Source of the DNA: Rhodococcus rhodochrous
Lineage (GTDB): Bacteria > Actinomycetota > Actinomycetes > Mycobacteriales > Mycobacteriaceae
Assembly (NCBI RefSeq): GCF_900187265.1
Contig: NZ_LT906450.1
Span: 4,083,444-4,147,443, forward strand
Reading direction: 5' to 3'
DNA: 64,000 nucleotides
Shown: positions 43,702 through 53,283 of the stretch, piece after piece
How positions within the stretch are numbered: position 1 is the stretch's first letter
How the letters are laid out: each line of letters opens with the position of its first letter
The notes under the pieces: model-generated
Database searches by the model: none
The model's input: the letters and a program-made list of their open reading frames with translations, nothing else
Told to the model about the DNA's origin: nothing
Made by a program: the position numbers and the translations under genes

Positions 43702-43711
43702 TTGGATCCAA
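43702..43711. promoter_or_regulatory. GntR-type operator upstream of the importer operon
   Basis: A perfect TTGGATCCAA lies 27 bp before the binding-protein start. On the minus strand a promoter-like pair, TTACAT, 17 bases, then TTATAG, runs into the palindrome, so a bound protein would cover the transcription start. Confidence 0.85.
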
Positions 43712-43820
43712 TCTATAAGGCCACGTATGCAATCTATGTAACCGATTGCTACGTTCATGTTTCGAGATGGTGTGAACGACCTCGTCCAGGAGCCCGACGA
43801 CGACAGGTGCCGAGACGGCA

Positions 43821-43852
43821 CGAGGCCCGATCCCGTGTGGGATCGGGCCTCG
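43821..43852 (-). terminator. perfect 14-bp terminator hairpin after groEL
   Basis: CGAGGCCCGATCCC (43821-43834) pairs perfectly with 43839-43852 around a GTGT loop. It lies 18 bp after the groEL stop and 110 bp upstream of the operator of the importer operon, marking the edge of the island. Confidence 0.9.
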
Positions 43853-43870
43853 CGTGGCGCTAGGGGCGGA

Positions 43871-45619
<1,749 letters not shown>

Positions 45620-45632
45620 TCACCCTACCGAC

Positions 45633-45659
45633 CTGGCACTCACGTGTTGCGAGTGCTAA
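45633..45659. promoter_or_regulatory. CIRCE element 1 (HrcA operator)
   Basis: CTGGCACTC, nine bases, then GAGTGCTAA. The right half is identical to the CIRCE consensus TTAGCACTC-N9-GAGTGCTAA and the left half differs at two outer bases. It is 137 bp upstream of groEL. Confidence 0.85.
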
Positions 45660-45667
45660 GTGCATTC

Positions 45668-45694
45668 TTAGCACTCGGGGGTGGCGAGTGCAAG
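45668..45694. promoter_or_regulatory. CIRCE element 2 (HrcA operator)
   Basis: TTAGCACTC, nine bases, then GAGTGCAAG. The left half is a perfect consensus and the right half differs in the last three bases. It stands eight bases beyond element 1, so the inner halves of the two elements also form an inverted pair (GAGTGCTAA-N8-TTAGCACTC). Confidence 0.82.
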
Positions 45695-45776
45695 ATTACC
45701 GGCACCCGCCACCCCCGTCACGAAATCTGCGAAAGACCGACTACACGGTAGTGCGGATCATCGATGCGGCGCTCGC

Positions 45777-46301
45777 TCAGCGAGGCGTCGAACCGACTCC
45801 CACGGCGCACCACTGCCCCGTCGCGGTGTTGACCGCGAACGACTGGGCACCGACGCACGTGACGCCGGTGGTGTCGGCCGTGGCACCCGACCCGTAGCCG
45901 GCCACCGACAGGGTCGTCGCCGGACCCTGAGCCCAGGAGTGGCTCAGTCCGCCGCCGAGCGCGTAGGCGAACGAACGGCCGCCGTCACGGGCCGCACTGA
46001 GCGCCGTACCGAAGCCCGTCGCGTGGGCTTCGGCGGCGCCGGCCGACTCGGCAACCGACACCGCGGTGCCGCTGTCGGCCGCGTACGCGCGAGCGAAGGC
46101 GTCCTCTGCGGTGGCGCCGCAGCTGGCGGTATCGGACACCAGGATGTCGTTGGCAGAAGGAGGTGACACACAGGTCACCGGCGCCGCTGCGGCGGTACCC
46201 CCACCGAACAGCGCGGCCGAGGCCACACCGATGGCGACGAGTACACCGGCCCGGAGCGAACGGCGCGCGGTGAGAACGGATCGGAACGAACGAATGGACA
46301 A
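45777..46301 (-). CDS. secreted protein of unknown function
   Basis: A 174-residue exported protein. A long basic N-terminus (RSFRSVLTARRSLR) leads to a Sec signal core (AGVLVAIGVASAALFGGG) with likely cleavage after AAAA. The mature part is rich in Ala, Gly, Ser and Thr, with few charged residues and four cysteines (VTCVS, ASCGA, VTCVG, QWCAV) that may form two disulfides. I do not assign a family. It stands alone between groEL and a HAD gene, transcribed away from its own short promoter region (46302-46415). Confidence 0.8.
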   Translation of the reverse strand: MSIRSFRSVLTARRSLRAGVLVAIGVASAALFGGGTAAAAPVTCVSPPSANDILVSDTASCGATAEDAFARAYAADSGTAVSVAESAGAAEAHATGFGTALSAARDGGRSFAYALGGGLSHSWAQGPATTLSVAGYGSGATADTTGVTCVGAQSFAVNTATGQWCAVGVGSTPR

Positions 46302-46415
46302 GAACGGCTCCTCTGCACTGGAGTGCCTCTACGCGAAAGGCTGCATCTGCGCTATGTGGGGCGAGCGCCCCGGCCGTAGGGTACCGATCACATGCGTCTC
46401 ACGCGAGACCACGTG

Positions 46416-47192
46416 TCACAGACTGTCGAGGAGCCCGGGGAGATCGGCGACGGAGTCGATGACGTGGTCGGGACGATCGACCGCCAGGTCCAGGACGGAT
46501 TGCCGAAACTTGCCGGTACGCACCAGGATTCCCGTCATACCGAGGCGTTGCCCCGGGACGACCTCTCCCGCGATGTCGTCGCCGACGACCACCATCCGAT
46601 CCGGTTCGACACCCATCCGCTCCGATGCGACGAGGAAGCCGCGCAACGACGGCTTGCCCACCGCCACCACCGACCTGCCGGTGAGCTCCTCGAGTCCGGC
46701 CAGGTAGACCCCGGTGTCGATGCGCAACCCGTCGGCGGCCTGCCAGGCGAGCGCCCGGTGCATCGCGACCACCGGGACGTCCTCGCGCATCAACTCGGCG
46801 ACGCGGCTCATCGCCCGGTGCGTGAAGGCATCCCCCGCGCCGCCGAGGATCACCACTTCCGGGTCGTCCTCGTCCAGCACGAGACCGTCGAGATCCGCTG
46901 CGATGTCGCCCTCGTTGAGGACCCAGCAACGCAGGCCCGGATAGGTCTGCCGGACATGGTCGACGGTGAGGGATACCGCGGTGACGATCTCGTCCGGTGA
47001 CACCTCCATCCCGAGATCGGTGAGCCGCTGAGCGATCTCGGCGCACGTCCGGGAGGTGGTGTTGGTGAGGAAGGCGCGGCGGACGCCGTCGGCACGCAGT
47101 CGTGCCAGGACGTCCGCCGCACCCGGGACGGGCTGCCACTCGGTGACGAGCACGCCCTCGATATCGAACAACACCCCGTCCACACGCGTCAT
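46416..47192 (-). CDS. HAD-superfamily (IIA, NagD/LHPP-like) phosphatase
   Basis: A 258-residue hydrolase. Motif I reads FDIEGVL with Asp nucleophile; the second acidic residue is Glu where most members have Asp. Motif II is AFLTNTTSR, the lysine motif is VGKPSLRGF and motif III is VVVGDDIAGEV. The C2 cap between motifs II and III fits subclass IIA. It starts 45 bp after htpG in the same direction and may be co-transcribed. The substrate is unknown. Confidence 0.9.
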   Translation of the reverse strand: MTRVDGVLFDIEGVLVTEWQPVPGAADVLARLRADGVRRAFLTNTTSRTCAEIAQRLTDLGMEVSPDEIVTAVSLTVDHVRQTYPGLRCWVLNEGDIAADLDGLVLDEDDPEVVILGGAGDAFTHRAMSRVAELMREDVPVVAMHRALAWQAADGLRIDTGVYLAGLEELTGRSVVAVGKPSLRGFLVASERMGVEPDRMVVVGDDIAGEVVPGQRLGMTGILVRTGKFRQSVLDLAVDRPDHVIDSVADLPGLLDSL

Positions 47193-47236
47193 GCATCGAG
47201 CCTATCCGCGTGCGTGGCCACGGCGACAGGCTCGGC

Positions 47237-49162
47237 TCACACGCTTCCGGCGAGGCGTTCGGCGAGCAGACGGGTGAACCGCGCCGGATCCTCCACCTCG
47301 CCACCCTCGGCGATCAACGCCATGCCGTGGATCAGCTCGGCGACGTCGGCGAGCGAGGTGTCGTCCGGACGCTGCTCCCGGGCCGTGCGCAGACCCGACA
47401 CGAGCGGGTGACCGGGATTGAGTTCGAGGATCCGCTTGACCCGCGGCACCGGCTGACCCGACGCCTTGTACATCCGCTCGAGCGCCGGCGACATGCTGAA
47501 GGTATCGCCGACGATGCACGCCGGGGAGGACGTCAGGCGCGACGAGAGCCGCACGTCCTTGACCTGCTCGTCGAGGGTCTCCTTCATCCACGACAGCAGG
47601 TCGCCGAACTCCTTCTCCTTCTCCTCGCGTTCGGCTTCGGCGGCCTTCTTCTCGTCCTCGGTACCGAGGTCGACATCGCCCTTGGCGATCGACTGGAAGC
47701 GCTTGCCCTCGAACTCCGGAACGGAGGTCACCCACATCTCGTCGACGGGGTCGGTCAGGAGCAGCACCTCGATGCCCTTGTCGCGGAACGCCTCCATGTG
47801 CGGGGAGCTCTCGAGCAGCTGCCGCGACTCGCCGGTCAGGTAGTAGATGGCGTCCTGGCCGTCCTTCATGCGCTCGACGTAACCGGCGAGCGTGGTCTGC
47901 TCCTCCTCGCTCGCCGTCGAGTCGAACGACGAGATCGCCAGCAGCGTGTCGCGGTTGTCGGTGTCGGAGATCAGGCCTTCCTTGACGACCCGGCCGAACT
48001 CGCGCCAGAACTTCGTGTACTTCTCGGGTTCCTTCGCGGCCATGTCCTTGACGGTCGCGAGGACCTTCTTCGTCAGGCGGCGCCGGATGGCCCGGATCTG
48101 CCGGTCCTGCTGCAGGATCTCACGAGAGACGTTGAGCGACAGGTCCTGTGCGTCGACCACACCCTTGACGAAACGCAGGTACTCGGGGACGAGGTCCTCG
48201 CAGTCGTCCATGATGAACACGCGCTTGACGTACAGCTGCACGCCGGTGCGCCGTTCGCGGGCGAACAGGTCGAACGGCGCGTGCTCCGGGATGAACAGCA
48301 GCGCCTGGTATTCGAAGGTGCCCTCGGCCTTGAGTGGGATGATCTCGAGCGGCTCGTCCCAGGCATGCGCGATGTGCTTGTAGAAGTCCTTGTACTCCTC
48401 CTCGGAGACCTCGTCCTTCGAGCGCGCCCACAACGCCTTCTGCGAGTTGAGGGTCTTGGTCTCGAAGGTCACCTCGTCGGCGCCGTCCTCCGACTTCGTG
48501 GTGCGCGAGACCTCCATGCGGATCGGCCACGCGATGAAATCCGAGTACTTCTTGACGATCTCCTCGAGCTTCCACTGCGAGGTGTAGTCGAACAGGTGGT
48601 CCTCGGCGTCCTCGGGCTTGAGGTGCAGGATCACCGAGGTGCCCTGGGGCGCGTCGTCCACCTCGGCGATCGTGTAGGTGGATTCGCCGCTGGACTCCCA
48701 GCGCGTACCGGTCTTCTCCCCCGCCTTGCGGGTGACGAGCGTGACCTTGTCGGCGACCATGAACGACGAGTAGAAGCCGATGCCGAACTGGCCGATCAAC
48801 TCCTCGGATGCGGCGGCGTCCTTGGCCTCGCGCAGCTTCTGGCGGAGTTCGCCCGTACCGGACTTCGCGAGGGTACCGATGAGGTCGACGACCTCGTCGC
48901 GGTTCATGCCGATGCCGTTGTCGCGCACGGTCAGGGTGCGCGCGTCCTTGTCCACCTCGAGCTCGATGTGCAGGTCGGAGGTGTCGACGTCGAGATCCTT
49001 GTTTCGGAACGACTCCAGCCGGAGTTTGTCCAGGGCGTCCGACGCGTTGGAGATCAACTCGCGCAGGAAGGTGTCCTTGTTCGAGTAGATCGAGTGGATC
49101 ATCAGATCCAGCAACTGCCGCGTCTCGGCCTGGAATTCACGCTGTTCGACGTTCGTACTCAT
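47237..49162 (-). CDS. htpG: Hsp90-family chaperone HtpG
   Basis: An ATP-dependent chaperone, 641 residues, full length. The N-terminal Bergerat ATP site shows ELISNASDALDKLR, DNGIGMNRDEV and IGQFGIGFYSSFMV. The middle domain has LNVSREILQQDRQIR with the catalytic Arg region. The C-terminal dimerisation domain ends near LIHGMALIAEGG. I chose the ATG at 49162 (MSTNVEQREFQAET); the longer frame adds an unlikely leader. It is divergent from the DadA-type gene with 122 bp between. Confidence 0.97.
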   Translation of the reverse strand: MSTNVEQREFQAETRQLLDLMIHSIYSNKDTFLRELISNASDALDKLRLESFRNKDLDVDTSDLHIELEVDKDARTLTVRDNGIGMNRDEVVDLIGTLAKSGTGELRQKLREAKDAAASEELIGQFGIGFYSSFMVADKVTLVTRKAGEKTGTRWESSGESTYTIAEVDDAPQGTSVILHLKPEDAEDHLFDYTSQWKLEEIVKKYSDFIAWPIRMEVSRTTKSEDGADEVTFETKTLNSQKALWARSKDEVSEEEYKDFYKHIAHAWDEPLEIIPLKAEGTFEYQALLFIPEHAPFDLFARERRTGVQLYVKRVFIMDDCEDLVPEYLRFVKGVVDAQDLSLNVSREILQQDRQIRAIRRRLTKKVLATVKDMAAKEPEKYTKFWREFGRVVKEGLISDTDNRDTLLAISSFDSTASEEEQTTLAGYVERMKDGQDAIYYLTGESRQLLESSPHMEAFRDKGIEVLLLTDPVDEMWVTSVPEFEGKRFQSIAKGDVDLGTEDEKKAAEAEREEKEKEFGDLLSWMKETLDEQVKDVRLSSRLTSSPACIVGDTFSMSPALERMYKASGQPVPRVKRILELNPGHPLVSGLRTAREQRPDDTSLADVAELIHGMALIAEGGEVEDPARFTRLLAERLAGSV

Positions 49163-49284
49163 TCCGGGTTCCCTTTCCACAAGCAGAACTTCCCCGGAAA
49201 TAGTAAGCCGCCCGCGAACCCGGCCCGTTCGCGCTTCCGGGTCCATGATGGAGGTGCAGGCTTCGTCGTTCACAGGAGGTTGCG

Positions 49285-50535
49285 ATGACGGTTCGTCGGA
49301 CGGTGGTCGTCGGTGCGGGCATCGTGGGTCTGTCCACCGCGTGGTTCCTGCAGGAACGCGGTATCGAGGTCACGGTGCTCGATCGGGTCGGCGTGGCGGG
49401 CGACGCGTCGTGGGGCAACGCCGGATGGCTCGCGCCGGCTCTGACCCTGCCGCTGCCCGAGCCGGGGGTGCTGCGTTACGGCTTGCGCTCGATGTTCCGG
49501 CCGTCCTCGCCGGTGTACGTGCCGCCCACGACGGATCTGCGGTTGCTGCGCTTCCTCGCCGACTTCGCGCGGCACTGCACGAGACGGAAATGGACGTCGT
49601 CGATGGAGGTCTTCGCGCGCGCCAACCGCGTCGCCCTCGACGCCTACGACGATCTCGCCCGCGGGTCGGGCGACACGATCGTCACCGAGCCGACGCGGGT
49701 CGCCGATCCGTTCCTCGCGGCGTTCACCTCGGACGACGATCGACGGCTGCTGGTCGAGGAGTTCGAGCACGCACGTGCCGCAGGCAGCGAGATCGATTTC
49801 GACCTGCTCGACACCGACACGCTGCATTCGCTCGAACCGCTGCTCGGGGACCCGGTGCGGGTCGGGCTCCGGATCCGGGGGCAGCGGTTCATCGATCCGC
49901 CGCGGTTCGTCGCCTCTCTGGCGCACGCGGTCCGCGCCCGGGGCGCGGAGATCGTCACCGATGTCGACGTCCAGGAGGTGCGCGACACCGGTCGCGGGGT
50001 GGACGTCGTCGTGGCCGGTGGCGACTCCCGTTCGGCGGATGCGGTGGTGCTCGCGAACGGAGCGTGGCTTGGGCCTCTCGCCCGGCCGTTCGGTGTGCGC
50101 ACGCAGGTTCAGGCCGGTCGCGGCTACAGCTTCAGCGTGCGGCCGCCGAGCCTGCCGAAGAACCCGGTCTACTTCCCCGCCCAGCGGGTGGCGTGCACAC
50201 CCCTCCAGGACCGCTTCCGGGTCGCCGGCATGATGGAGTTCCGCAGCCCCGACGCCCCGCTCGACCCGCGGCGCATCGAGGCGATCGTCGACGCGACCCG
50301 ACCGCTGCTGCGCGATGTCGACTGGGACGGGCGCAGCGAGGAGTGGGTGGGCTCGCGTCCGTGCACGGCGGACGGGCTCCCGCTGATCGGCCGCACGCGT
50401 TCGGAGCGGGTGTACGTCGCCGGCGGGCACGGGATGTGGGGTGTGGCGCTCGGTCCCCTCACCGGACGGCTGCTCGCCGGGTCGATGACCGGCGAGCCGG
50501 ATCCGTTGCTCAGGTCGTTCGATCCGCTGCGCTGA
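49285..50535 (+). CDS. DadA-type FAD amino-acid dehydrogenase/oxidase
   Basis: A 416-residue D-amino-acid dehydrogenase-like flavoprotein. VVVGAGIVGLSTAWFLQERG is the FAD site, GNAGWLAP is the DadA hallmark, and GSRPCTADGLPLIG and AGGHGMWGVALGP form the C-terminal flavin and substrate region. AGGAGG lies six bases before the ATG. Family members oxidise D-amino acids, glycine or hydroxyproline isomers. It is convergent with the PadR gene and overlaps its end by 26 bp. No pathway partners are adjacent. Confidence 0.9.
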   Translation: MTVRRTVVVGAGIVGLSTAWFLQERGIEVTVLDRVGVAGDASWGNAGWLAPALTLPLPEPGVLRYGLRSMFRPSSPVYVPPTTDLRLLRFLADFARHCTRRKWTSSMEVFARANRVALDAYDDLARGSGDTIVTEPTRVADPFLAAFTSDDDRRLLVEEFEHARAAGSEIDFDLLDTDTLHSLEPLLGDPVRVGLRIRGQRFIDPPRFVASLAHAVRARGAEIVTDVDVQEVRDTGRGVDVVVAGGDSRSADAVVLANGAWLGPLARPFGVRTQVQAGRGYSFSVRPPSLPKNPVYFPAQRVACTPLQDRFRVAGMMEFRSPDAPLDPRRIEAIVDATRPLLRDVDWDGRSEEWVGSRPCTADGLPLIGRTRSERVYVAGGHGMWGVALGPLTGRLLAGSMTGEPDPLLRSFDPLR

Positions 50536-51058
50536 CCGGTCCGGGTTCGAGGCGGTCGCGTACGCGGTCGAACCATTCGAGGACGGCCCGTTCGTAGAGG
50601 ATGCCGAAATCGAGGGTCGCCGCTGCGTGCGGCGGGAGGATGTCGGCCGCCGCCTGCTGTTCGTAGGCGGCGAGCTGCTCCTCGTGTCTGCGGCGGTGGT
50701 CGGCGAGCATCTCGGCGAGGCGCTCGGGTGGGAGGTGATCGCCGAAGCTGACGGTCAGCAGCAGCGGGTGACGGATGTTCTCGTCGCCCGGTTCGCGGTC
50801 GATCCATTCGGCGAAGGCCGTGCGTCCGGCCTCGGTCAGCAGGTAGGGCTTGCGGTCGCGCGGGCCCTTCTCCCCCGCCTCGATCAGTCCCTGCCGTTCC
50901 ATCGCCGCCAGTTCCCGGTAGACCTGGCTCGTCGTCAGCGACCAGAACTTGCCGATGCGCGTCTGTGCGGTGGACACCAGGTCCCAGCCCGTCTTGGGGC
51001 CTTCGTGGAGGAATCCGAGCAGTGACGCGGCGGTGGCGTTGAGCGGTCGTCCGGTCAT
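50510..51058 (-). CDS. PadR-family transcriptional regulator
   Basis: A 182-residue regulator. The N-terminal winged helix runs ATAASLLGFLHEGPKTGWDL, then FWSLTTSQVYRELAAMERQGLI and GPRDRKPYLLTEAG, typical of PadR. A helical C-terminal dimerisation region follows (Vir-like). The ATG at 51058 has AAGGA upstream; the longer frame would read into the operator repeats. It is divergent from a DUF1707 membrane-protein gene, and two copies of a dyad (51101-51113, 51138-51150) lie between them, so it probably represses both. The inducer is unknown. Confidence 0.93.
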   Translation of the reverse strand: MTGRPLNATAASLLGFLHEGPKTGWDLVSTAQTRIGKFWSLTTSQVYRELAAMERQGLIEAGEKGPRDRKPYLLTEAGRTAFAEWIDREPGDENIRHPLLLTVSFGDHLPPERLAEMLADHRRRHEEQLAAYEQQAAADILPPHAAATLDFGILYERAVLEWFDRVRDRLEPGPVSAADRTT

Positions 51059-51096
51059 GGACGGGTCCTTCCTCGATTCGTACAGCGAAAAAACTT

Positions 51097-51150
51097 GACA
51101 TTCCACTGTGGCATATCCACCCTGGAGTCAGGTGACATTCCATTGTGGAA
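51097..51150. promoter_or_regulatory. two-copy PadR operator candidate
   Basis: GACATTCCACTGTGG (51097-51111) is repeated as GACATTCCATTGTGG (51134-51148), 37 bp apart. Each contains a dyad of the form TTCCA-N3-TGGAA; the second copy is a perfect one (51138-51150). They fill the gap between the divergent PadR and DUF1707 genes. The first also overlaps a -35-like TTGACA. Confidence 0.78.
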
Positions 51151-51166
51151 GATCCCGGAGGGCACC

Positions 51167-51799
51167 ATGGAACACACATCCACCACCGTCCCGACCGATC
51201 CCGGCCCGGCGACACCCGGCCCGGCGACACCCGGCCTTGCAACACCACCGCTGCGCATCTCCGATGCCGAGCGCGAAACGATCGTCGACGAACTGGGGCG
51301 CCATCTCACCGCCGGACGACTGACGATCGCCGAGTTCGACGAACGCGTCGCCGGGGTCTACCGCGCCGTGACGCAGGACGACGCCGGCGCCGTGCTCGCC
51401 GATCTGCCGTCGACACCCGCGCCCACCCCGGCCCCGCCGGCCGGGAATCCCTTCCCACGCCTGCGCCTGCCGCTCCACCAGCGCATCGAGTGGGGAGCCT
51501 GGGCCGCCGTGGGCTCCATCAATCTCGTGGTGTGGGCACTGGTGTCGCTCGGAACGGCCTCATTGATCTACTTCTGGCCGATCTGGGTCATCGCGCCCTG
51601 GGGTCTCGTCCTGGTGGGACGCACCGCACTCGGACTCGAGGGCGGCCCGGACCGCCGCAGGGCCGACGACCACATCCGCAACGCCCGGCGACGGCACCGC
51701 GAACACATGCGCCGCGCCGCCCTCATGCACCGGCGTGCCGTCATGCACCGGCGTGGACCGAATCCGCACTGCGGGCGATCGAGTCGTACCTGGTACTGA
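51167..51799 (+). CDS. DUF1707 and 2TM-domain membrane protein
   Basis: A 210-residue protein. A Pro/Thr-rich N-terminus with a three-fold PGPAT-type repeat leads to a DUF1707 domain (LRISDAERETIVDELGRHL, GRLTIAEFDERV, VLADLPS). A pair of membrane segments follows (AAVGSINLVVWALVSL, LIYFWPIWVIAPWGLVLVG), and the C-terminus is Arg/His-rich (RRRHREHMRRAALMHRR). GGAGG lies before the ATG. It is divergent from the PadR regulator and probably its target. It overlaps the convergent SDR gene by 59 bp. The function is unknown; DUF1707 proteins are common in actinobacterial envelopes. Confidence 0.88.
   Translation: MEHTSTTVPTDPGPATPGPATPGLATPPLRISDAERETIVDELGRHLTAGRLTIAEFDERVAGVYRAVTQDDAGAVLADLPSTPAPTPAPPAGNPFPRLRLPLHQRIEWGAWAAVGSINLVVWALVSLGTASLIYFWPIWVIAPWGLVLVGRTALGLEGGPDRRRADDHIRNARRRHREHMRRAALMHRRAVMHRRGPNPHCGRSSRTWY
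51201..51245 (+). repeat. three tandem 15-bp repeats
   Basis: CCGGCCCGGCGACAC occurs twice exactly (51201-51215, 51216-51230) and once with three changes (51231-51245). It encodes the Pro-Gly-Pro-Ala-Thr-type repeat in the N-terminal tail of the DUF1707 protein. Copy number may vary between strains. Confidence 0.9.
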
Positions 51800-52541
51800 T
51801 GTTCCCGAGATAGTGCGGGTGCGTGAGGATGTAGGGGGCATCGATCGAGATGCCGCGGACGACGATATCCCCCGCCGTCTCCGGTGCCATACCGGCGTTC
51901 CCGCCCTTGATGTGATCCACGCGCCGGACCTCGCCGCCGAGCCTGGCGGTGCTGTCGTCGAGCCCCGAACGCACCAGGCCCGGGCACAGGACCGAGACCC
52001 CGACACCGTGCGGGGCGAGTTCTGCACGTAGCGCTTCGGACATCGCGACGACGGCGGCCTTCGCGGCGCTGTACACGCCGCGGCCCGGCACACCCGCGGT
52101 CAGCCCCATGACCGAGGCGGTGTTGACGATGTGCCCGCGCCCGCGTGCCCGCAGGTCACCCGCGAAGGCCGAGACGCCGTTGAACACCCCGGTGACGTCG
52201 ATGTCGATGACGGTGTCGAAGATCTGAGGATCGAGGTCGGCGAAATCTGTTCCGTTGAAACCGATCCCGGCGTTGTTGACGAGGATGTCGACCGGACCGA
52301 AGGCGTCCTCCGCTTCCCGTTTGACGCTGCACCAGCCCTCCCGGTCGCGCACGTCGAGGACGGCGCCACGGAAGAGCCGGAAGACTCCCGTCCGGTCGGC
52401 GAGCGTGGATTCGACTGCCGCGCCGTCGATGTCCGCGATCGTCACGGCCACCCCACGGTGGGCCAGGGCGTCGGCGATGCCGCGGCCGATACCGCTCGCA
52501 CCTCCGGTGACGAGCGCGTGGCGCGCCGAGGCGATGTTCAT
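51741..52541 (-). CDS. SDR-family oxidoreductase
   Basis: A 266-residue classical short-chain dehydrogenase. The cofactor site is TGGASGIGRG with an acidic residue after beta-2 (IADIDG), favouring NAD(H). NNAGIG, the catalytic Ser in NTASVMG and the YSAAK pair are all present. The C-terminus lies on the opposite strand of the DUF1707 gene for 59 bp. An imperfect 17-bp tandem repeat sits just upstream. The substrate is unknown. Mycobacterium tuberculosis also has an SDR gene between groEL2 and psd, so it may be the positional counterpart. Confidence 0.9.
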   Translation of the reverse strand: MNIASARHALVTGGASGIGRGIADALAHRGVAVTIADIDGAAVESTLADRTGVFRLFRGAVLDVRDREGWCSVKREAEDAFGPVDILVNNAGIGFNGTDFADLDPQIFDTVIDIDVTGVFNGVSAFAGDLRARGRGHIVNTASVMGLTAGVPGRGVYSAAKAAVVAMSEALRAELAPHGVGVSVLCPGLVRSGLDDSTARLGGEVRRVDHIKGGNAGMAPETAGDIVVRGISIDAPYILTHPHYLGNISTRYDSIARSADSVHAGA

Positions 52542-52564
52542 GGACGAGGCTCCGTTCGTCTGGG

Positions 52565-52598
52565 TCGTCGAAGTCTGTGGTTCGTCGAGGTCTGCGGT
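52565..52598. repeat. two tandem 17-bp imperfect repeats before the SDR gene
   Basis: TCGTCGAAGTCTGTGGT (52565-52581) and TCGTCGAGGTCTGCGGT (52582-52598) differ at two bases and are followed by a partial third unit (TCGTC). They lie 24 bp upstream of the SDR start, in the gap before the PPOX gene end, and could be regulatory or a simple duplication. Confidence 0.7.
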
Positions 52599-52607
52599 TC
52601 GTCCCGA

Positions 52608-53111
52608 TCAGTGCGACCGGCGGATCTTTCCGAAGTCCCAACTGCGCACGTTCTGCGGAGTGATCCGCAGCCATGCATGACGGCCGTCCGCCGTGAACTC
52701 GTCGCGACCGGCGTACTTGCGGGCGAAGGACAGTTCGACGCCGCGCAACAGTTCGTCCTCGACCGTGCGCGCCACGACCTCGGGGCGGGAACCGCGCGGC
52801 ACGTCGCCGACGCTCATCGCGGTTCCACGTACCTCGACGCCTCGCAGATCCGTGAACTGCTCCCCACCGTCGACGACGATCGCGATGCGCGGGTCCTTCT
52901 GCAGGTCGGTCCACCGGCGGCTGCGGACGAGGGAGTTGAGCCACAGGAAGGCGCCGTCCCAGACGAACCACAACGGAGCGACGTGCGGGCTTCCGTCACC
53001 GCCGATCGTTGCGACGCGGCACGTCCGCTCGGTGGAGAGGAAGAGATCGATCTCCTCCTTCGTCATCGAGATCCCGGCGCCGCGCGTGCGCAGCGCGCCG
53101 TTTCCACTCAT
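52608..53111 (-). CDS. pyridoxamine-5'-phosphate-oxidase-fold (PPOX/F420-type) protein
   Basis: A 167-residue split-barrel flavin- or F420-binding protein. RTCRVATIGGDGSPHVAPLWFVWDG and SRRWTDLQKDPRIAIVVDGG are the typical barrel strands, and the C-terminal RHAWLRITPQNVRSWDFGK closes the fold. Members in actinobacteria use F420 or bind haem or flavin; the cofactor cannot be fixed here. AGGAGGG stands before the ATG at 53111. It is probably co-transcribed with the SDR gene 66 bp downstream. Confidence 0.87.
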   Translation of the reverse strand: MSGNGALRTRGAGISMTKEEIDLFLSTERTCRVATIGGDGSPHVAPLWFVWDGAFLWLNSLVRSRRWTDLQKDPRIAIVVDGGEQFTDLRGVEVRGTAMSVGDVPRGSRPEVVARTVEDELLRGVELSFARKYAGRDEFTADGRHAWLRITPQNVRSWDFGKIRRSH

Positions 53112-53283
53112 CAGCCCTCCTACCTGCACGGATGCTCGTCAAGAATTTTATTCTCTTTCATGAGAGAGATGTTCTCATCCGGCGGGTGCGAACACAACAG
53201 TCCGACGGGTCCGACCGATCTGCGATAGTCGGGACCAGCCGTGCCCGTCCCGGGCATCCCGCACGCCGGAGACGGAGCCGCCG

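Noticed and set aside
17823-43711. The island as a clearly foreign insert by base composition
   Set aside because: Its genes have the same GC-rich codon use as the rest; only the promoter gaps are AT-rich. There is no integrase, att-like repeat or tRNA at the borders, so transfer cannot be claimed from sequence alone.
47210-49288. 692-codon plus-strand frame opposite htpG
   Set aside because: Antisense shadow of a full-length htpG; no ribosome site or recognisable domain.
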